64,000 nt of DNA from Arthrobotrys musiformis (Eukaryota; Ascomycota; Orbiliomycetes; Orbiliales; Orbiliaceae): the NCBI GenBank assembly GCA_036971715.1, contig JAVHJL010000004.1:2480001-2544000 (forward strand). Reading direction: 5' to 3'. Of this stretch, positions 21,778 through 32,987 are shown one piece after another. The position numbers and the translations under genes are program-made. The first letter of the stretch is position 1. Each line of letters begins with the position of its first letter. The notes below the pieces were generated by a model that did no database searches, was not told where the DNA came from, and saw only the letters and a list, made by a program, of their open reading frames with translations.

Positions 21778-23047
21778 CTAGCCTTGGGGTTCTAATCTAG
21801 CCTTCCAAAGTTTTCGTAAGGTTTCCATTTGTGACCAAAGCTGTGCCGAGTGAGCGGCGATGTCGCTGTCAACCTGAGTTTCGAGGACCATTTCGCGATT
21901 TCCCCACAAACACGCCGAGCCCCATTTTCTCCCTTTGATCAGGTCTACGTGAGGGGAGAGGGCTAACCAAACCGGTGCATTTGCCCCAACGAACGGATCT
22001 ATACAATGCCAGGGAGAACCAAAAGCCCTACATAGCCAAAAACCGACATTTTTCGCATACGTTTGCCACCAGGGAATCGCTACTATTGTTGTTGAGACTA
22101 TACCGGGATGCGCTATCAGAAATATAGGAGGATGGCTCTCGGCGGATGTGATGGGATTTCTGGGGCTTGGTATTGTTGTGTATGAGCGGAAATATTCACC
22201 GGCTTCGGGAAGATAGGACCCTAGGACGAGAATGTCTGTAAGTGTCTTGGAGCTTTCGTACGGTTGGGTTGACTTGATTCCTTGGATGTCATCTATATCG
22301 AAAGTTAGGGGGTTACTCTCAATTGATCCGACCCAAATGATCCGGGATGGGACCCCCGGTGCCGCAGGAGACATATGAAGCGTTTCCATGATTTCGTGCA
22401 GGAGATAGTAATGCCCAAAAACGTTTGCAGCAAAGGCGGCACCCAGCTCTGGCGGAACTTCTGTAGCGTGGCTTCCATGGGGGTGTATTTTGGTCAACCA
22501 GCCGACACCTTGGATCTTGTACCGTGGAACTGTCAATGCCCCGATGAAGTCGGTCGCCATCTGTTTGGCGGCCATGGACCAGTCGATGCGAACAAATGGG
22601 ACCACGGCGGCGTTGCAAAATACATAGTGGATTCGGTGGTATTTCTTCCGTAGTTCCGTAGCTGCGGCGATAACGGACGTTGGCGAGGAGAGATCCATTA
22701 CAACATGGGCAAGTTGAAGGCGAGACCGCACAGCTTCTGGCAATCGAGAAGAGAGGAAGATATTGATGCTAGCAATTGCAGAGTGTGCCTTCTCCACGCT
22801 TCTCGTGGCCAGGCAGACGACAAGAGTGCTGTCATCTGAAGCTACTGCTGGATAACCATCGGTTCGGGGCGCGAAGAATTCCACGATGAGACGGCAGGCA
22901 ATCGCGTAACCAAGGCCACTATGGAGTAGATAGAGATATCAATAATCAATGTTCTCAAGTGCCAGCCAGGCACGGTTCGTTCGCGTGGGTTTCAAACCTG
23001 TTAGCGCCGGTTATGAGGGCGACTGTAGGGGCGCAATTGGGGTCCAT
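21778..23047 (-). CDS. ERG27: 3-keto-steroid reductase Erg27, 396 aa
   Basis: Erg27 reduces the 3-keto group during C4 demethylation in ergosterol synthesis, in the endoplasmic reticulum, with NADPH. Exons on the minus strand: 23047-22998 and 22918-21778, totalling 1191 bases. The short first exon gives MDPNCAPTVALITGAN, and the join creates the short-chain dehydrogenase cofactor motif TGANSGLG at residues 13-20. The catalytic pair is in YESSK, with Tyr237 and Lys241, preceded by IIWVGSIES. The NNAG-type segment reads VFCNAAVVPF. A long middle section (YKIQGVGWLTKIHPHGSH) and the hydrophobic TIVAIPWWQTYAKNVGFWL segment are typical of fungal Erg27. A (GAAT)n tract begins about 10 bases before the start codon. 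Confidence 0.92.
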
Positions 23048-23662
23048 CTTGTTTGTTCATTCATTCATTCATTCATTCATTCATTCATTCATTCATCCAT
23101 CCACCCATCCATCCATCCACTCGTTCGGTCGTTCGTTCGTTCACGAGGCAGGTACCTACTTAGGTATTTAGTAGGTAGGTAGGTAGGTAGGTAGGTAAGT
23201 AGGTAGGCAGATAAGAGGTATAGTTGAGTGTATGGAGTGTGTATTTGGTTGACCCCTTTAGCTTGGCTTGGAATCAGCTTAGCTTGGGTTGGGTCGGGTC
23301 TAAATTTTATTTGGTGGGTGCTGTGTGCACGTGTGTTGACTTCTGTTGTCCTCTCCTCCTCCTCCTCCTCCTCCTCATCCTCTCCTCCCTCCTCCTCCTT
23401 TGGCTCTTCGCTCTTCGCTCTTTCTTTCTTTCTTTCTTTCTTTTTCTTTCTTTCTTTCTTTCTCAACTTTAGCATCGTACTTGAATACCCACCATACCCA
23501 ACCGTCGATGTCCTTTCCCTAAACAGGTACCCGAATAGGTACCCGAATAGGTAACCGCACGGTTTATATTTATTTGTCCCTGCCTGCTCATCAACATAAG
23601 ATAAGAACCTGCAGCTGCTCACCGTTTGCCCGACATATCGTAAGGACAGTCCCGTAGTCCCG
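23048..23662. repeat. Microsatellite-rich divergent region, ERG27 / unnamed gene
   Basis: Four different simple repeats sit in 600 bases: (ATTC)n at about 23057-23096 next to the ERG27 start, (TAGG)n at about 23174-23205, (CTC)n at about 23352-23400, and (TTTC)n at about 23421-23462. Long frames in this stretch are only repeat translation. Both flanking promoters must lie here. Confidence 0.85.
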
Positions 23663-25312
23663 ATGGAGCCGCGTGGTAAAGATGAAGCTCCGACTCGTCC
23701 TATCAGCACAGAGCATGAGGACCCTTTCGATGATTTCGACGGGGTTCACTTTACAAAAAGCCTCCGGCCTGTTGACGGCCCACCCGCTGTTGAAGCCGAG
23801 AGCCACACACCTCCCGTAGCCAAGGAGCAGCGCCTTTCTGCTGCAGATAGAGGCGATTTGGTCTATTATCCTGCTCCGGTTCCTGTCATGCTCAATCTTC
23901 CCCCAAAGCTTGTCGGAAATCGCACGCAGGCCCAGGCAGGTATAGAAGAGATCCGTGCTCGGAGGGAATCGTTGACTTCGTTTAGACGTTCGCTTGTTCT
24001 GAAGGCATCACATTCCAAAGCGGATGCATCATCGTTATTCGACAATATTCTCGATGCTACGGTAGCATCACCGGTCTTATCCGTCGTCAGTCACTCGGTT
24101 TCCAACACCAGGGGCCCCGGCAATCCGAATCATTCCCGCTCAGCTTCAAAGTTTTCCATGTCTATGCTGAGAAATGAAGAGGCCGCCCCTTCACAGGGGG
24201 CATCTCGCCACGCACCAGTATCCGAATCCGATGATGAAAATGAGCTACACAAGGAGAGCCATCTGCAATCCGCCCCCGTGAGATCCTCCACGATAGGGGG
24301 GGTTATCACGGTAGGTACCGGTAGCATCGGCGACGAAGGTGCTGATGGTCTACCCCGGGCATCTCATTATCCGCATTCTAGCCACGACGATGCCGACGAA
24401 GTTGGGGGGAGAGGAGAAGAAGAGTTTGAAGACATAAAATTCGTTCCTGCGACTCTCTTGGCCGAATTGGAGTCCAGGAAGACACAGCAACGTGCGCGAA
24501 CCAACAAAGCTGCAACAAATAAGAACTCAAGGCAAATGCCTACTCTTCTCGAAAGAGACGCCATCGCCGAGGTTAAACAACAAGCAAGGAAACGGGGTCC
24601 CGTAAATCTCGGTTGGCAGGGCGATCACGCGGCTATCGACGAAGAAGAGGATGATGTGCCATTAGGAGTCCTATTTGCGACCAAGTTATCCACGCGCCCA
24701 GCCGAAGCTCTGAGAGCGCCGGGGCTTTTGGCGATGAGAGAAGCGGAAGATAATGAGCCACTGCGGAGGCGTCAAGAGAGATTAAAGCATAGCCTCGGGA
24801 TCGAACCTGCGGATAACCCGCCCCCGACCGACGCCTTGGATGAAAAGGAGACACTGGGACAGCGCAGGAGCCGCCTACAAGCTGCTCAGAAGCAGAGGGA
24901 CAGCGCTAGCGACAAACCTCAGGACCTAGAAGCTCCTGAGGCCACCGGGCCTCCTATGGTTGGTTCAATGTCGGCGGTACTTAATGCAAACCCGAACACC
25001 CAAAGATCCTATCTCGCCGGGCAGGACCCTTCATCGAGGGGGGCACCGAACCCCGAGCTACCGTTTGGCTATCAAGCTCAACAGCAGATGCATACAAACT
25101 TCGCGGGCAACCAACCATTGAACCGATCCTTGGTCCATCAGAGAAAGCCTATGCTGCCCTACCAGCAAGACCCCTCCGGGCCCTTGGGTAAAAATCGAGA
25201 TTATGAGTTCGGTGTTCCGTTCCCGTACGCGCCAGTCAACGCTGAGTACCTTCAACATCAGCAAGCACTGTTGGCAGATCAAATCGAGAGATGGAGAAGT
25301 AGTGTCTGGTAG
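23663..25312 (+). CDS. Unnamed, largely disordered fungal protein, 549 aa, single exon
   Basis: I do not recognise a named family. The frame is open for 550 codons, starts at a good ATG and has balanced codon use, so it is very likely a real gene. Visible features are an acidic N-terminus with DPFDDFDGVHFT (about residues 20-35), a motif VYYPAPVPVMLNLPPKL (about 68-84) that resembles conserved motifs in other unnamed fungal proteins, serine-rich stretches, an acidic section GRGEEEFEDIKFVPATLL, a basic section KQQARKRGPVNLGWQGDH, and paired segments RRRQERLKHSLGIE and GQRRSRLQAAQKQRD that could form short helices. The C-terminus is rich in Gln, Pro and Asn. No membrane segment or signal peptide is visible. 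It could be an adaptor or regulatory protein, but I cannot assign a function. Confidence 0.75.
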   Translation: MEPRGKDEAPTRPISTEHEDPFDDFDGVHFTKSLRPVDGPPAVEAESHTPPVAKEQRLSAADRGDLVYYPAPVPVMLNLPPKLVGNRTQAQAGIEEIRARRESLTSFRRSLVLKASHSKADASSLFDNILDATVASPVLSVVSHSVSNTRGPGNPNHSRSASKFSMSMLRNEEAAPSQGASRHAPVSESDDENELHKESHLQSAPVRSSTIGGVITVGTGSIGDEGADGLPRASHYPHSSHDDADEVGGRGEEEFEDIKFVPATLLAELESRKTQQRARTNKAATNKNSRQMPTLLERDAIAEVKQQARKRGPVNLGWQGDHAAIDEEEDDVPLGVLFATKLSTRPAEALRAPGLLAMREAEDNEPLRRRQERLKHSLGIEPADNPPPTDALDEKETLGQRRSRLQAAQKQRDSASDKPQDLEAPEATGPPMVGSMSAVLNANPNTQRSYLAGQDPSSRGAPNPELPFGYQAQQQMHTNFAGNQPLNRSLVHQRKPMLPYQQDPSGPLGKNRDYEFGVPFPYAPVNAEYLQHQQALLADQIERWRSSVW

Positions 25313-25949
25313 ATGTGTATGTGTAGCTGGTAGGAAAGTGTCGGAGAAGGGCTTGTATAATTGATCTCAAGGTGTTTTTTTTTTTTTTTTTTTTTGAGTT
25401 TCGCGGTATTTCTGGGAGTTAAGAGAGCATCACTGCATTTTATAAGGCAATTTGGAGGTATACAGGTAGTTCACCATTTTATATTATACTATATTATATT
25501 ACACCATCTTATTTCTTTTTTTCTGTTCACTTCATTTAAATCTATTCTATGTTATTTTATAAATTTATTTCATTTACACATACCTACTAAGTACCTAGGT
25601 AAGTACCAACTTACCTATTAGGTACTGACTACTTAGTCTTGGGGTACCGACATACCTACTTACCTGGTACCGAGGTACTTAGGTCAGTATCGATCAAAGT
25701 AATAGACCCCCCTTGTTAATACTTCCTTCAGAAAGTTAGTACTTTGATATATACCTATATATATATATTTACGCATACTGGTTGTTGATTTATTCATATG
25801 CCTTATATCGTGCGTGCCTAGGCACCTAAGTACCTACTTGCTTATTACCTAATACCTACCTAACTGGTCGGTGGACTCGAGTACCTGCAATATTATAATT
25901 ATATTCATTCAATGTTGTGTAATTTAAGACTGGATCGTCACCGTTCTGC

Positions 25950-25994
<45 letters not shown>

Positions 25995-26797
25995 GTTGCG
26001 TTGCATTGCGTTGCTGCCGGCGGTGTTGGTGTGTGGTCCTTTTTTACCTGCCTAAAGGGAAGGGAAGGGAAAGGGAAAGGGAAGGGAAGGGAAGGGAGCC
26101 ATTCTTCTTCTCGTTCTCGTTCTCGTTCTCGTTCTTGTTCTCGTTATTGCTCTCGTTCCCGTTCTTCTCAATTTATTCCCACAGGAAATTGCCTGGGTAG
26201 GTCACCTAGGTACCTAGGTGGTTAGTTCGGTTGGTTAGGTAAGTAGGTAGGTAGTTAGTTACCTAGGTGGGAACGAGGTAATCTACTTCCAACCCACACT
26301 TCTTCTTCCTCTTCCTCCTCCTCTCCATCCTCCTCTTCCTCCTCCTCCTCACATCCTCCGCCATCTACCCTCCCCTTCCACTGCCGCTCCCACTGCTAGC
26401 CAGGTCCTCAACAACCATCACCGCCCCTCCATTCTTCGTTATCATCAGGATATTTCTTCGCCGCCACCACCACCACCACCGACTAACGCTACTTTCCCCG
26501 GCCACAGTATCGTAACAGCTTGCTTGCATGAACGGATACCCATTTCCCTGAGATCATAGTTTGCAGTGGCAATCAAACCGCCACCCGCGTCGACTCGAAG
26601 CCTACCTCCATCCCTCGAGAGAATACCACCAGATGACCTTTCGCGTTTTAGATGGAATAGCCTCTTCCACCAATCCGGACTTGTCGAAAAAAAGAGTCTT
26701 CATTTATATAACATCGTGCTCTCATCGTTGAAGGCTTAACCCGAGAGCCTCTCCTCGGAAGGTGTAGGAATAAAACAAAACAAAAAATCTCTCTTTG

Positions 26798-26838
<41 letters not shown>

Positions 26839-27139
26839 GGCGTGCGTGTGTATGTGTGAGAAGGAGGGAGAGAGACAGAGAGACAGAGAGACAGAGAGAC
26901 AGAGAGACAGAGAGACAGAGAGACAGAGAGACAGAGAGACAGAGAGACAGAGAGACAGAGAGAAGGGGTCTTTGAAAATCTGTATGTTTTATGGGCATTC
27001 TTTTTTTGCGACTGTAAACATCCCAGGCAGGGGTTTATAGATGGATCTACGACTCCACGAACGGCTCTAGTCGGAACCTAACTCCCCCAACGGTCTCTGC
27101 TGACACATTCTAACCATTCACCTCGAAAGGGTTCAGGCG
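25313..27139. repeat. Long repeat-rich intergenic region upstream of the Cdc4-like gene
   Basis: About 1.8 kb with no gene. It holds a T-run at about 25376-25395, dense GGTACCTA-type motifs at 25580-25690, 25815-25870 and 26196-26280, a (GTT)n tract at 25951-25993, GGGAA and CTCGTT runs at 26056-26160, TCC-rich runs at 26300-26350, a (TA)n then (GA)n block at about 26798-26838, and an eight-base GAGACAGA tandem at about 26866-26962. Short open frames in it are repeat translations such as SLCLSVSL. Confidence 0.85.
26866..26962. repeat. GAGACAGA octamer tandem repeat
   Basis: About a dozen nearly perfect copies of an eight-base unit follow TA and GA dinucleotide tracts. It lies about 180-275 bases before the start codon of the Cdc4-like gene, so it is in its promoter or leader. 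Confidence 0.95.
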
Positions 27140-30100
27140 ATGCAGAGCCCTGGGAACAAAATGGAGAGCCCGGACACAATAGGCCAACTCTCCCTCGTAC
27201 CTACAACTCGAACCACGGTCGTAACAACGACCACAACGACCACAACATCCTTCCCACCGCTAATAATCAAACCTCCCCGGAGTCTAAGCCAACTTGATAC
27301 AAAGGAATATCCTCTGGCGACCACGCCCACTCCTTTAGCCTTAAAACGATTCTGTTTTGATCTCAACGGACTCCCAACTTATTTTCGTGAAAGTGACGAC
27401 CCGAATAAAACATTAATAAACCTACAGAATCTAGTCAATGGGATGAAGGATGGCAAAGGCATAATGCGTGTTGTCGACAAAGGGGAGCAGCGTTACCAAA
27501 CCCCTCCTGTGTCCCAAGTCGACGCTGTTGACGTGGTTCCCGCGAGTGTTGGTGCCAGAAAACGCCCGGCTTCTCCGTTGCCAGCAATTGAACTATCTGG
27601 GAAATCTACTCCTTACCAAAAGACGAAACGCAGGCATACGTCGAAGGCTAAAACGGACACACAACCAATTCGATTTTCCAAACACCGGACTCAAACAGGC
27701 CAAACCATTCCTCCCTCATCTGCCATCCCCGGCAACGGCTCTCCTAGTCTGCATCCCACCCGCCCGCTGGGGTTCCACCCCACGCCGTTGGAAAACCATC
27801 ATGCGCCTTTATGGCCAAACGGGTCCGAGTTTGCGCAATTTTCTGATGGCGGAGAAGCCCCAACTGTGACATCCCCCTATGCCAACAGACCCTCACTGGT
27901 ATTTACACCAACGGAACAAGAAGGCTCACGGTTTGTTATCGAACCGGTCGACTTGGGTACTTCAATAAGATCGCTAGGTGAAGGCATGAGCGATTCGAGT
28001 CATCTAGTTCACGAGATGGGAGAATCTATACCAACACCTACCAACGAGCCACCGAGCTTACCCTCTCCGAGCCTTAGTCCGGTTACGGCCGCGTTGACTC
28101 TTGGGAAATCTAGAACTGATTATTTCTCCAGATCTGAGAGCCACGAGGAGGACCCGGGGTCTCCTCTAGCGCTATCACATGCCGAAGACGGCATGGAGGA
28201 TGTGGATGTCGCGCCATTCGACGAAGCCCCGTCTTTATCGCGGGGGACGAGCGGCCTCGATGGCATCCCAGGATTGATGCAGCTCCCTCAAATGGTTGAT
28301 ACATTTGATTCGATGCCACAGGCCATTAAATCATATCTTATGTACCAGTTTTTGAGGCGATGTGATAAAAACACTCTCCAGTTCGTTGCTGGGGTTGTGA
28401 ATCCGGCCCTCAAATGCGACTTCCTCGCCAAATTACCAACGGAACTTTCCCTCAATATTATCAAATTTTTAGACTACAGGAGTCTGGCAAGCGCTGCCCA
28501 AGTTTCTAAAAAATGGAGGATACTAATTGATTCGGATGAGTGGACTTGGAAAAGATTGTTCGAAGCTGATGGCTATGTACTTGCTGACGGTGAACTGGAA
28601 CGTGCGGTCAGAGAGGGTTGGGGATATCAAGACCCCGAAGGGTTCCTAGATTGTGAAAAGGACATTCAAATATGCCTCGCCAAAGGTGCTTTCTCTTCGG
28701 CATCATCGCTCCTTTCGGGTTCCGTCCGGAAACGTAAGGTGACAAGACTATCACTCAAAAAGTCGCAAAAGCAACGTCAAACTGTTGAATCCCTCGGAAA
28801 AGATGAATTTAAGGAATTAATAAATGACCTTTCTAGCAATGAAGGCTTTGCAGCTGCTGTTCATGCTGCGTCTGCGAACCCCCCTCCCAGCGTTGGCCTA
28901 CCATCCTTAACAAATCTCCATTTGTATAAATCTCTATACCGTCGGCACCATATCATCAGGAAGAGCTGGGTTAGGCCTGACGTGCAGCCGCGCCACATTT
29001 CTTTCCGCGGGCATCAACGATTTGTCGTAACTTGTCTTCAGTTCGACTCGGAAAGAATACTGACTGGGTCGGATGATACTAACATCAACGTTTACGATAC
29101 AAATACGGGCGCTTTGCTCGCAAAGCTTGAAGGACATGAAGGTGGCGTTTGGGCTCTGCAGTATCACAATAACACGCTTGTCTCCGGGTCGACGGACAGG
29201 ACAGTGAGGGTTTGGGATATCGAATCTGCGGAATGTACACAGGTGTTTCATGGCCACACCTCGACCGTTCGATGCCTTCAAATCCTCCTGCCTACCAAAA
29301 TAAACGTTGGTGATGGGAAATCTACCATCATGCCAAAACAACCCTTGATTATCACCGGTTCCAGGGATTCCACCCTTAAAATTTGGAGACTTCCTACCAA
29401 AGCGGACAAGCCTTACAAGCCGTCGACGAACGCCGATATCGATAATCAGCCCCCAAACCCTTTCCTCATCCGCACCCTGCAGGGCCACGGACATTCAGTT
29501 CGTGCTATTGCTGCCCACGGCGACACGCTCGTTAGTGGGAGTTACGACAACTTCGTACGCGTTTGGAAAATATCAACAGGGGAATGCGTCCACAGACTCG
29601 CTGGCCACACAGCCAAGGTGTATAGTGTTGTGCTCGACCATAAACGGAATCGTTGCATCAGTGGAAGCATGGACAGCTGTGTCAAAGTATGGGGACTGGA
29701 CAACGGTGCTCTTCTCTACACCCTCGAGGGCCATACATCTCTTGTCGGGCTACTCGATCTTTCCCATGACTATCTTGTTTCCGCCGCAGCGGACGCCTCT
29801 CTTCGAATCTGGGATCCTGAAACTGGCCAACTTCGACATACCCTTTCGGCGCATACAGGGGCGATAACATGTTTCCAACATGACGGCCATAAGGTCATTT
29901 CAGGTTCTGATGGGACTTTAAAAATGTGGAATATCAAAACCGGTAGATTTATTCGCGACCTCCTTACCAACCTTAGTGGGGTTTGGCAAGTTAAATTCAA
30001 CGAACGCCGATGTGTCGCTGCAGTTCAGCGTGAAAACCTTACTTTTATCGAGGTAAGCAAGTCCGCTTTTAGCTGATGGTTTTTTGGTAGGGCAATGATC

Positions 30101-30249
30101 GTGATATTAACCTCCATGGTGAAATATAGGTTCTTGACTTCGGAGCAGCTCGGGACGGTGTTCCTGATGATCAACGCGGGCGACGGATCGTTGTTAATTC
30201 TAAAGGCGTTGAAGTCGACCCGGCTGAGATAATAACTGACGACTCATGA
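27140..30249 (+). CDS. Cdc4/Pop1-type F-box and WD40 protein, 1010 aa
   Basis: This is the substrate-recognition subunit of an SCF ubiquitin ligase, of the Cdc4/Pop1/FBXW7 type, which binds phosphorylated cell-cycle proteins in the nucleus. Exons: 27140-30052 and 30130-30249. The N-terminal 390 residues are disordered, with a TTTTTTTT tract followed by SFPPLIIKPPRSLSQLD. A dimerisation (D) domain begins at residue 392 (MPQAIKSYLMYQFLRRCDKN), the F-box is at about 429-475 (LPTELSLNIIKFLDYRSL), and WD40 repeats run from about 618 to 970, with blades such as LVSGSTDRTVRVWDIES, GSYDNFVRVWKIST and SGSMDSCVKVWGLDN. The order D domain, F-box, WD40 is diagnostic of Cdc4. The second exon gives the tail VLDFGAARDGVPDDQRGRR. 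An alternative start is the in-frame ATG at 27161. Confidence 0.9.
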
Positions 30250-30996
30250 AGCAAATCACAATATACGAAGTCCCAGCCTACTATTTCTCCCCCCCAACCC
30301 CTCTCCCAAGGATATCCCTATGTTGACATTAATCTTCCCCCCAGTCGTCTAAATTCAGAAGTTGTTCTAGCGATTTTGTATAATTAGAAGCGTGGCTCTA
30401 TAGTTACTTGACCGTACATGATCATGACAATGCGTTAGTTGGTGGTTTGGATTGTAGATTAGGTATTTGAGCGTCTGTTTGTTATCGCTTTCCCCTTCTT
30501 CTTCCTCTTCTTCCTCTTGTTTTTTCTTCTCAGAATCGCCAATATATTGCCAGAATGGTTGACTTAGGTCCCGAGACCCTTTAAGTGCTCAAATATAGTT
30601 TCAAGACCGGCTAAAGCTCAACGTAATCTTCACATAACACTTAGATTCCGTGGCATATATCTATTATAGAAATACCTCCTATTTACAGCTCTAGCTACCG
30701 GCGCCCTTGTTCGTTGAGACCATATAGCTGATCACGAAATATTTCCGCAAAGAATCGCAAGTTGGAATAATATTGGGGCAAAAATCGGTGTGGTTTGCGA
30801 GAATATATGGCCCAAACACCACAGTTAGAACTTATTAGAGGCACGGTCTGACAAACAGATCCAACGTCACGTAACAGTAGCTAGTTCGCGTTTGTGAGAG
30901 AAGGTCATTAAGCTTGCAAGAGCATATTCTTTTTCTTTCTTCTCGTTTGCTTCTTTGCTGTTTCTGATATCGGATTTGAAAGGGATTAGGCGGGGC
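30250..30996. other. Convergent intergenic region, Cdc4-like gene / ING gene
   Basis: The 3' ends of the two genes face each other over about 750 bases. I see pyrimidine-rich tracts at about 30490-30530 and 30928-30960, and no open frame with family resemblance. Confidence 0.5.
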
Positions 30997-32987
30997 TCAG
31001 GCCCGGTGCTGGCTAGTCTTGGTAGTCTTCGGGTGGTTTTGAATACTAGCTCGGCATTCCTTGCAATACCATTTATCTATAGTCGAGAAGTTAATCGTAT
31101 GAAGCCAAATCCCAACCGTGGAATGCGTACCCTTTGAGTTTGGCATATGTGAAAGCCCGACACATGGTAGGTGAAACCATTCTCGTTGGCAGCCGGGGCC
31201 ATCGCAAGCTACCATTTTGCCATAAGAAACCTGATTGCAATAGCAATATCGCATTTCGTCGGCATCAACATCCCCTTCGGCATCGTCAACATCAACGTCC
31301 CCTTCGGCATCGTCGTCGTCGTCGTCATCGTAATCATCTCGACTATCTTTCAGAGTCGATCTATCATCGGTTTGTACTTGTAGGTCACCATTGGATTTAG
31401 ATGGCTTATTTGATACGGGTTTATGAAGGGTTGTTTGGGAGCTCTTAGAGGTGTCAGAAACCAACGAGGGTTTAGGTGCTGACTTTACAGCTAAGGCGTT
31501 AGTAACACGACCGCCCACCTTTTCCGGGACCTCCGTGCTTCTCGACAACTTGTCAGCAACGGCTGGCGGCTCGTCATCTAATGTTAACCTTTGGTCGTTT
31601 TTAGTTGTATCTTTAGAAATCGTTGGAGGGTCCTCTTGTGGCTCTGTTGGCTCGTCTTTCCGATTTGACATATCTTTAGCAGAGTCGATCGCCCCCTCGT
31701 TCCCGGATTGTGGTAATTTGTCCTGCTGCGGCTTTGGTGCTGGCGCTACCTTTGATTCAAAAAGCGATATTTTATCCTCTTGCTTGACATGGCCATCAAT
31801 CTTTGGAAGAGCCCTGGGTGCCTCCGATTTTGCAGAGGCGGGTTTGGGGCGAGAGTTTCTGTTACCCGCATCTTTCCTTACACTCTCGGATGCTGTTTTA
31901 ACAAAGTTTTCCGAAAGCTGCGGCGGGCCTCCTGCTGAACGAGAGTCTACAAAATTCGGCTTCGTCGGAGACAAGGCGGCCGCGGCTGGCGGGACGGGCG
32001 CTCTGCAAGACCGGGTGGAGTATTTCGTTAACAAACAGCATACTAGCTTTATGATAATGTGTATCCATACCTTTTCCTCGAATTCGATTGCTTCGTATTG
32101 CTCGTAGGATTGTGGGGCGCTTGTACTTTTGTGACTGGTTGTGACTTCGCAGTCTGCGGAGCTTGAGAGCCAGGATGGGCACCGCTCCGGATCTGGGTTG
32201 CGCTTCTTTCTAGAGCCAGCGTTTTATTTGGTTGGTTGCCTTGAGTAGCCCCCTTGCGACGCTTGGTTGCCGGAACACTAGACGAATTCTCAAATGGAAG
32301 AGTAGCTGATTCTGTGTGGTTCGTTATTTTTGATTCCAATTGTTCCGGCGCGTGAGCGTAACGCCGGGATGTCCCTTCTCTCCGGCCATCGGTTCTCGAA
32401 GACACAATATTAAGATCCGGCTCAGCAGGATATACTGTCGACACGTTTTCATTTGCTCCTGGCCTCTGGTTAAAAGAGCCCTCAAGGATTGAGTTACCAT
32501 ATGCCCAATGGGCTGGATTCCCATCACGAAGGACAGGGTCGATTTCAATGGTTGTAGCGTGGTAAGCATCATCGATACGGACTTGGTGCTTCGCAAGAGC
32601 TTCTGATGCTGTTGATATGACATGAATCTTCTCGTCTAAGGTGAGGAGAAGGTCCGATATCAGGATTCGGACTTGGTGCAAACGCGATCGTTTAGCGTGT
32701 TCATCAGAAAGACCGTCATCAGGTATGTTGGAGGGCGAGTCATCTGGATGAGTTAAGTCACCTAAAAGCCGAACGGGGTCGGAATTGGGATCGGTCTCAA
32801 ACGGAGGGCTCAATGTTTGTTTGATAAAGCTGCGAAGCAAGTCCTCGGGGCCGGAGGCTTTGGCATCGACCTCCCTCAGCAGGGTGAAATGTCTGATGGT
32901 TTCCTGGGGGAGGGCCTCGATGGCATCTGTAAATGCTGCCAGGCCCGGGCAGAACTGGGGTGGCCGTCGAGGGTTAGTGCCAGACAT
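30997..32987 (-). CDS. ING-family PHD-finger protein (Pho23/Yng-like), 622 aa
   Basis: ING proteins are subunits of histone deacetylase or acetyltransferase complexes and read H3 trimethylated on lysine 4. Exons on the minus strand: 32987-32071, 32002-31131 and 31076-30997, totalling 1869 bases. The N-terminal ING domain reads AIEALPQETIRHFTLLREVD (about residues 22-41) and LISDLLLTLDEKIHVISTA (about 112-130). A long disordered linker rich in Lys, Ser, Pro and Asp follows, ending in an Asp tract. The PHD finger is CYCNQVSYGKMVACDGPGC, then WFHLPCVGL, and after the last intron DKWYCKECRA; together these give the Cys4-His-Cys3 zinc ligands. The last splice is essential, since reading through removes two of the Cys. 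The architecture fits Pho23 best, but Yng2-type is not excluded. Confidence 0.9.

Noticed and set aside
26866..26962. Coding frames through the GAGACAGA repeat on both strands
   Set aside because: The predicted peptides are pure repeat translations (SLCLSV-type and RQRDRETE-type) with no family resemblance.
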